A model generated the notes under the pieces. It saw only the letters and a program-made list of their open reading frames with translations, did not search any database and was not told where the DNA came from. Shown piece by piece: positions 61,049-64,000 of a stretch of 64,000 bases of DNA; position 1 is the first letter of the stretch; every line of letters starts with the position of its first letter. The DNA comes from Leucobacter ruminantium. Its GTDB lineage: Bacteria > Actinomycetota > Actinomycetes > Actinomycetales > Microbacteriaceae. Both the position numbers and the translations under genes were made by a program. The stretch spans positions 27,629-91,628 of the forward strand of contig NZ_JAGDYL010000018.1 of NCBI RefSeq assembly GCF_017565705.1, read 5' to 3'.

Positions 61049-61054
61049 TACGCT
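61049..61054 (+). promoter_or_regulatory. -10 box (TACGCT) of the HAD-IIA gene
   Basis: TACGCT lies 6 nt before the ATG at 61061, matching the boxes before 16781 and 56884 and that on the minus strand before pheA. Confidence 0.45.
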
Positions 61055-61060
61055 GGGGGC

Positions 61061-61867
61061 ATGAACGAGATCGCGACGAACCGCCGCAACGAGATCGAAT
61101 GCTGGCTCACCGACATGGACGGTGTGCTCGTGCACGAACAGCGCGCCATCCCGGGCGCCGCCGAGCTCATCAACCACTGGCGCGAGAACGAGATCCCCTA
61201 CCTCGTGCTCACGAACAACTCGATCTTCACGGCTCGCGATCTGAGCGCCCGCCTCGCGGCGAGCGGCATCGATGTTCCCGAGGATCGGATCTGGACGAGC
61301 GCGCTCGCGACCGCCGCGTTCCTCAAGCAGCAGAAGCCGGGCGGTTCGGCCTTCGTGATCGGCGAGGCGGGAACCCTGACGGCGCTGCACGACGCGGGAT
61401 ACGTCATGACCGAGTCGAACCCCGACTTCGTCGTGGTCGGCGAAACCCGCAACTACTCCTTCGAGGCGATCACGAAGGCCATCCGCCTGATCGACAAGGG
61501 TGCCCGCTTCATCTCGACGAATCCCGACGCGACCGGTCCGAGCGCCGAGGGCGCGGTGCCCGCGACGGGCGCGATCAACGCCCTCATCACGAAGGCGACG
61601 GGCAAGACGCCCTACATCGTGGGCAAGCCGAACCCGATGATGTTCCGCTCGGCCCTCAACCAGATCGGGGCCCATTCCAACAACACGGGCATGATCGGCG
61701 ACCGCATGGACACCGATGTGGTCGCGGGCATGGAGGCCGGCCTGCACACGGTTCTCGTCATGACGGGCATCTCCGATCAGCGCGAGATCGAGCGCTTCCC
61801 GTTCCGCCCCGACGAGGTGCTGAGCTCGGTCGCCGATCTGCTGCCCTCGTCGGGGCGGGCCGAGTAG
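61061..61867 (+). CDS. HAD-IIA family hydrolase (NagD-like)
   Basis: A 268-residue phosphatase. Motif I is CWLTDMDGVLVHEQRAIPGA, followed by VLTNNSIFTARDLSARL. The cap domain carries FVVVGETRNYSFEAITKAIR, and the late loops are YIVGKPNPMMFRSAL and GMIGDRMDTDVVAGMEAGLH. NagD-type enzymes dephosphorylate nucleotides or sugar phosphates; the substrate is unknown. The start is the ATG at 61061. The stop is directly followed by GGCGAGGGATCC and a REP-like TTTCGACTC repeat. Confidence 0.93.
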   Translation: MNEIATNRRNEIECWLTDMDGVLVHEQRAIPGAAELINHWRENEIPYLVLTNNSIFTARDLSARLAASGIDVPEDRIWTSALATAAFLKQQKPGGSAFVIGEAGTLTALHDAGYVMTESNPDFVVVGETRNYSFEAITKAIRLIDKGARFISTNPDATGPSAEGAVPATGAINALITKATGKTPYIVGKPNPMMFRSALNQIGAHSNNTGMIGDRMDTDVVAGMEAGLHTVLVMTGISDQREIERFPFRPDEVLSSVADLLPSSGRAE

Positions 61868-61868
61868 G

Positions 61869-61926
61869 GCGAGGGATCCCGGCGCGAGCCGCCTCGATTT
61901 CGACTCCCGCGTCGCTCGATCAGCGG
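61869..61926. repeat. GCGAGGGATC copy plus TTTCGACTC-type repeat after the HAD-IIA gene
   Basis: GCGAGGGATCC starts two bases after the stop codon. About 25 bases on, ATTTCGACTCCCGCGTCGCT and CGATCAGCGG resemble the repeat after purU (3208-3237). The common order of word then TTTCGACTC suggests a composite element used between convergent genes. Confidence 0.5.
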
Positions 61927-61943
61927 ACGACGATCGGGGTCGC

Positions 61944-62630
61944 TCAGTCAGCCGACGGCACAGCGATCGAGAAGGGGTAGCGCGACGACTCCGCGACGAC
62001 CGCGCCGCCTCCGTGCCGGTCGCCGGTCTCGAAGTCGGGGTCGTTGGAGAGCACGACGCGTCCGCCCGCGTTGACCAGCACCGCGTCGGGGATCCCGGAC
62101 AGCTCGGGCAGCAGCGCCCGTTCGAGCGACGAGACGAGCACGTCCGCGCAGGCCACCCCGCAGAAGACGCCGTCGACCGCGACCGGCATCGACGAGGTGA
62201 TGGTGATCTCGTTCGAGCAGAGGTAGTCCACGAACGGGCCGGCCACGTGGCGCTCCCCCGTCGCCTCGGGCACGCGATACCACTCGAGGCGCACCAGTTC
62301 GATGGCGGCCTGCCCTGGACCGAAGGTCGAGGAGGCGAGCAGGCTGCGTTCGCTGCCCTGCCACCAGGCGAGCGGGTTGCCCTCGGAGACGAGGGCGTCG
62401 CTCGCGCAGAAGCCGGCGCCGTAGATGGGGCGCTCGGTCGCGTCGAGCACGCGGGCCGCTCCGGGCTCCACGAGCGCCGCGAGCTGCGCTCCGGTGAGGG
62501 ATCCCTCCGCAACCCGCGCCCGCAGCATCGCTTCGAGCTCGGGCAGCCAGGCTTCGAGCGGCGCGAAGACGCCGTCGAAGAACGCGTCGACCCCCGCGAG
62601 CGCCTGTTCGAGCGCGGGTGCATTCGCCAT
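61944..62630 (-). CDS. Cache-domain protein, probable small-molecule sensor
   Basis: A 228-residue protein with a PDC/Cache-like core: LDATERPIYGAGFCASDALV, LAWWQGSERSLLASSTFGPG, ITITSSMPVAVDGVFCGVAC. It has no signal peptide, membrane helix or output domain, so it would act in the cytoplasm, unlike most Cache sensors. It lies 35 nt downstream of a GntR regulator on the same strand, and this pairing recurs in Actinobacteria to my knowledge. The start is the ATG at 62630, with GGGGAGGA upstream. The ligand is unknown; amino acids or organic acids are typical for Cache domains. Confidence 0.78.
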   Translation of the reverse strand: MANAPALEQALAGVDAFFDGVFAPLEAWLPELEAMLRARVAEGSLTGAQLAALVEPGAARVLDATERPIYGAGFCASDALVSEGNPLAWWQGSERSLLASSTFGPGQAAIELVRLEWYRVPEATGERHVAGPFVDYLCSNEITITSSMPVAVDGVFCGVACADVLVSSLERALLPELSGIPDAVLVNAGGRVVLSNDPDFETGDRHGGGAVVAESSRYPFSIAVPSAD

Positions 62631-62665
62631 GGTCTCTCGGTCCTCCCCTTCGAGGTCGTGCCGGT

Positions 62666-63472
62666 TCAGCTCTCGGAACGACGTGCGTCCAGTGTGGCAT
62701 GGAGGTCAGAGCCGGGGGGCGCCGCGAGCAGATCCGAGCGGCAGGCCACGAGCCAACGCACCGAGGCGCGCACGGTCGCGCGCACGGTGGCCCTGGCTCG
62801 CTCGATGTCGCCGTCGCGGATCGCTTCGATCTGCGCTGCGAGCGAGTCGTGTGTCTCGGCGCGCGCCGCCGGATCGCGGTCCTGCAGCGCGAGCAGCGGG
62901 GTGAACTCGGTCTGCACGCGCACGTGCTCGTTCGTGAGCCGCACCGACTGGCTGAGGGCGGCGAGTTCGAGCTGCACCTCGGTGATGCGCCGCCGCCAGG
63001 CGTCGGCTGGCAGCTCGCGCGCGTCGGCGAGAATGCGCGCGACGACGTCGAGCTCCTCGGGCGTGGCGCGCAGGCAGGCATATTCCGCGCAGGCCGCCGA
63101 GACGACCTCGTAGTGCACGCCGAGGTCCGCGAGCGTGACGCGGGGCATCTCCATAAGGGCGCGCGCGTTGACCTCGACCACGACGCCGCGGCTGGAGCTC
63201 ACGAAGCTGCCGCCGTTGCGGCCGCGTCTGGTCGCGATGAGACCGCGGTGCCGCAGCCCGCCGAGCGCCTCGCGAACGGTGACGACCGAGACGCCGAGCA
63301 GGGCGGAGAGCTCGCTTTCGCTCGGCAGGCGCTCCCCCTCGGTGAAGGCCCCCGACGAGATGGCCTGCACGAGACGGGACTCGACGAGTTCGACGCGCCC
63401 CTCCTCACCGATCGGCGCGAAGGCGGCGGTGCGCAGACGGCTCGGAGGCAGCAGGGGGAGGGATCCGCTCAC
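62666..63472 (-). CDS. FadR-type GntR transcriptional regulator
   Basis: A 268-residue regulator. The winged helix (residues 30-95) shows LVQAISSGAFTEGERLPSES, ALLGVSVVTVREALGGLRHR and GLIATRRGRNGGSFVS. The FCD-like C-terminal domain includes LGVHYEVVSAACAEYACLRA and THDSLAAQIEAIRDGDIERA. The GTG at 63472 follows GGAGG by about six bases. It is the first gene of a two-gene unit with the Cache protein. The target genes are not evident and may have been displaced by the neighbouring insertion sequences. Confidence 0.9.
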   Translation of the reverse strand: MSGSLPLLPPSRLRTAAFAPIGEEGRVELVESRLVQAISSGAFTEGERLPSESELSALLGVSVVTVREALGGLRHRGLIATRRGRNGGSFVSSSRGVVVEVNARALMEMPRVTLADLGVHYEVVSAACAEYACLRATPEELDVVARILADARELPADAWRRRITEVQLELAALSQSVRLTNEHVRVQTEFTPLLALQDRDPAARAETHDSLAAQIEAIRDGDIERARATVRATVRASVRWLVACRSDLLAAPPGSDLHATLDARRSES

Positions 63473-63555
63473 GGGCGCCTCCGTTCCGTCTTCCGGGTCT
63501 GCATCGAGTCTGCCACGTCTCGCGTTCGAACTAGCTCGGAGGCCGCACGGAGGGG

Positions 63556-63879
63556 TCTGATGCAGGAACTGGTGACAGTTCTAGTTAGGCCGCGAGGGCC
63601 AGGTCGTTGTTCATGATGGTCTCGAACTCGATCGGCGTCAAACGGCCCAGACGGACCTGGCGACGCCTGCGGTGATAGGTCCGCTCGATCCAGGTCACGA
63701 TCGCGATGCGTAGCTGTTCGCGCGTGGCCCAGGAACGTCGGTTCAGGACGTTTTTCTGCAGCAGGCTGAAGAACGATTCCATTGCCGCGTTGTCGCCGCA
63801 GGAAGCGACTCTGCCCATCGATCCGACGAGATTATGGACGGCAAGTTCGCGGCGCAGTTTCCTGCTTCGGAATTGACCG
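63556..63879 (-). mobile_element. IS3-family element, 3' remnant
   Basis: This stretch contains the end of an IS3 transposase and its terminal region (TGATGCAGGAACTGGTGACA with a GAACTG/CAGTTC palindrome near 63566-63581). Its 5' side is cut by an IS30-type element at about 63876-63880. The exact left end and target duplication could not be fixed from sequence alone. Confidence 0.75.
63585..63879 (-). pseudogene. IS3-family transposase (integrase core), C-terminal fragment
   Basis: About 98 codons of the OrfB integrase C-terminus: QFRSRKLRRELAVHNLVGSM, GRVASCGDNAAMESFFSLLQ with the DDE-type glutamate, KNVLNRRSWATREQLRIAIV and the ending LTPIEFETIMNNDLALAA. A full protein would be about 300 residues. 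An apparent GTG start at 63902 lies inside the IS30 end and is not real. The frame is intact up to the break, so the disruption is due to insertion. Confidence 0.85.
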
Positions 63880-64000
63880 GATTCAACCGGTCGATGCAAC
63901 ACCGGCTTGTTGAACCAACAATAGCTGCTCGTTAAACGCCTCCGCAGGTGTCTTCCACCCCAACGACTTCCGAGGCCGAGTATTCAACGCATACGCAACG
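63876..64000 (-). mobile_element. IS30-family element, right end (continues past the window)
   Basis: Only the last part of this element is in view: the transposase C-terminus and the end sequence TTGCATCGACCGGTTGAATC, which I take as the terminal inverted repeat. It is inserted in the IS3 transposase gene. The other half of the IS3 should lie beyond its far end. Confidence 0.8.
63883..64000 (-). CDS. IS30-family transposase (C-terminus, partial at window edge)
   Basis: The frame reads VAYALNTRPRKSLGWKTPAE, then AFNEQLLLVQQAGVASTG and stop at 63883-63885. The LNxRPRKxLGWKTPAEAF motif is the hallmark of the IS30 transposase C-terminus, including the last catalytic-region helix. The stop codon lies within the terminal repeat. 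The rest is outside the window. Confidence 0.88.
   Translation of the reverse strand, partial: VAYALNTRPRKSLGWKTPAEAFNEQLLLVQQAGVASTG

Larger units (their letters stand above)
149..63465. repeat. Dispersed word GCGAGGGATC (core GAGGGATC), 64 copies of the core
   Basis: Hand-scanned start positions of GAGGGATC on +: 3197, 3502, 6552, 6624, 9112, 18022, 18463, 19692, 22298, 24573, 25968, 26967, 28533, 31613, 32257, 33388, 35646, 40850, 41891, 44279, 46726, 49099, 52967, 58037, 59976, 61871, 62496, 63458. On - (written GATCCCTC): 149, 1863, 2281, 4055, 4725, 7276, 14348, 15178, 16659, 17964, 19367, 20214, 22098, 22524, 27129, 27325, 27959, 30238, 32118, 32261, 32279, 35650, 37482, 38596, 41895, 42678, 44355, 46977, 47878, 49130, 52998, 54366, 57936, 59030, 60912, 62500. 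About 40 extend to GCGAGGGATC. At 70% G+C about 2.3 cores and 0.3 ten-mers are expected. About a third lie in the small intergenic fraction. Long gaps are 9120-14347, 10 kb around several variants excepted, and 53006-57935 save one. Confidence 0.9.

Noticed and set aside
59183..62623. 1146-codon frame extending pgm upstream over the HAD-IIA gene
   Set aside because: The pgm N-terminus at 60832 matches the family. The upstream part is antisense to the HAD-IIA gene and in another frame of the Cache gene.
149..63465. GAGGGATC as a simple restriction or Dam-type (GATC, GGATCC) effect
   Set aside because: GATC alone is not unusually arranged, and the bias is for a longer asymmetric word. A methylase-driven effect on the whole word cannot be excluded but would still need explaining.

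Overview
The window is about 70% G+C, densely coded DNA from an actinobacterium. Gene content and codon use fit the Microbacteriaceae, and a Leucobacter-like organism is my best guess, but no marker here fixes the genus. Supporting signs are acyl-CoA carboxylase with a small epsilon subunit, a MaoC-type hydroxyacyl dehydratase pair next to murB, many GTG starts, TANNNT -10 boxes 6 to 8 nt before start codons (leaderless mRNAs), and a PknB/FHA/PP2C phospho-threonine signalling locus.

Layout: 1-3190 is one-carbon folate metabolism (folD, glyA behind a ZTP riboswitch, divergent purU). 3270-9440 holds an amidohydrolase with an APC permease, then birA divergent from the acyl-CoA carboxylase beta and epsilon subunits. 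9506-11152 is a lower-G+C accessory pair (DUF3037 + HipA-like kinase). 11280-24820 is mixed: a Nudix hydrolase, a MalT-like LuxR regulator, dgt, a lipid kinase, a quinone reductase, YceI, a RimK-type ligase divergent from a RimB-type protease, and two PLP sulfur enzymes. 24851-30133 carries the pantothenate operon (panG-panC-panB), murB, two MaoC dehydratases and a DUF937 protein. 30336-33296 has the biotinylated carboxylase alpha subunit and an LLM flavoprotein. 33446-49039 is a single-strand signalling operon: Ser/Thr kinase, 1987-residue Ig/FN3 protein, MoxR, DUF58, transglutaminase-like membrane protein, PP2C phosphatase, a tail-anchored protein with seven acidic-ATRVV repeats, and an FHA protein. 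This order matches the PFNA cluster known from bifidobacteria, plus the repeat protein. 49164-52932 is a catabolic module (nitrilase, GntR regulator, MHS transporter with an amber stop, DUF2848). 53095-63472 is mostly housekeeping (rplA, rplK, tRNA-Ser, HAD, serS, lipid kinase, pheA, pgm, HAD-IIA) followed by a cache-domain protein with its GntR regulator. The right edge is an IS30-family element inserted in an IS3-family element.

The strongest unexplained signal is a short word, GCGAGGGATC. Its 8-base core GAGGGATC occurs 64 times by hand count (28 on +, 36 on -), about once per kb, against two or three expected from base composition. It is concentrated in intergenic DNA just after stop codons, is often paired head-to-head as palindromes or hairpins, and is missing from the low-G+C accessory pair and most of the catabolic module. 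Density and pairing resemble DNA-uptake sequences of Neisseria and Haemophilus; I know of none described in Actinobacteria.
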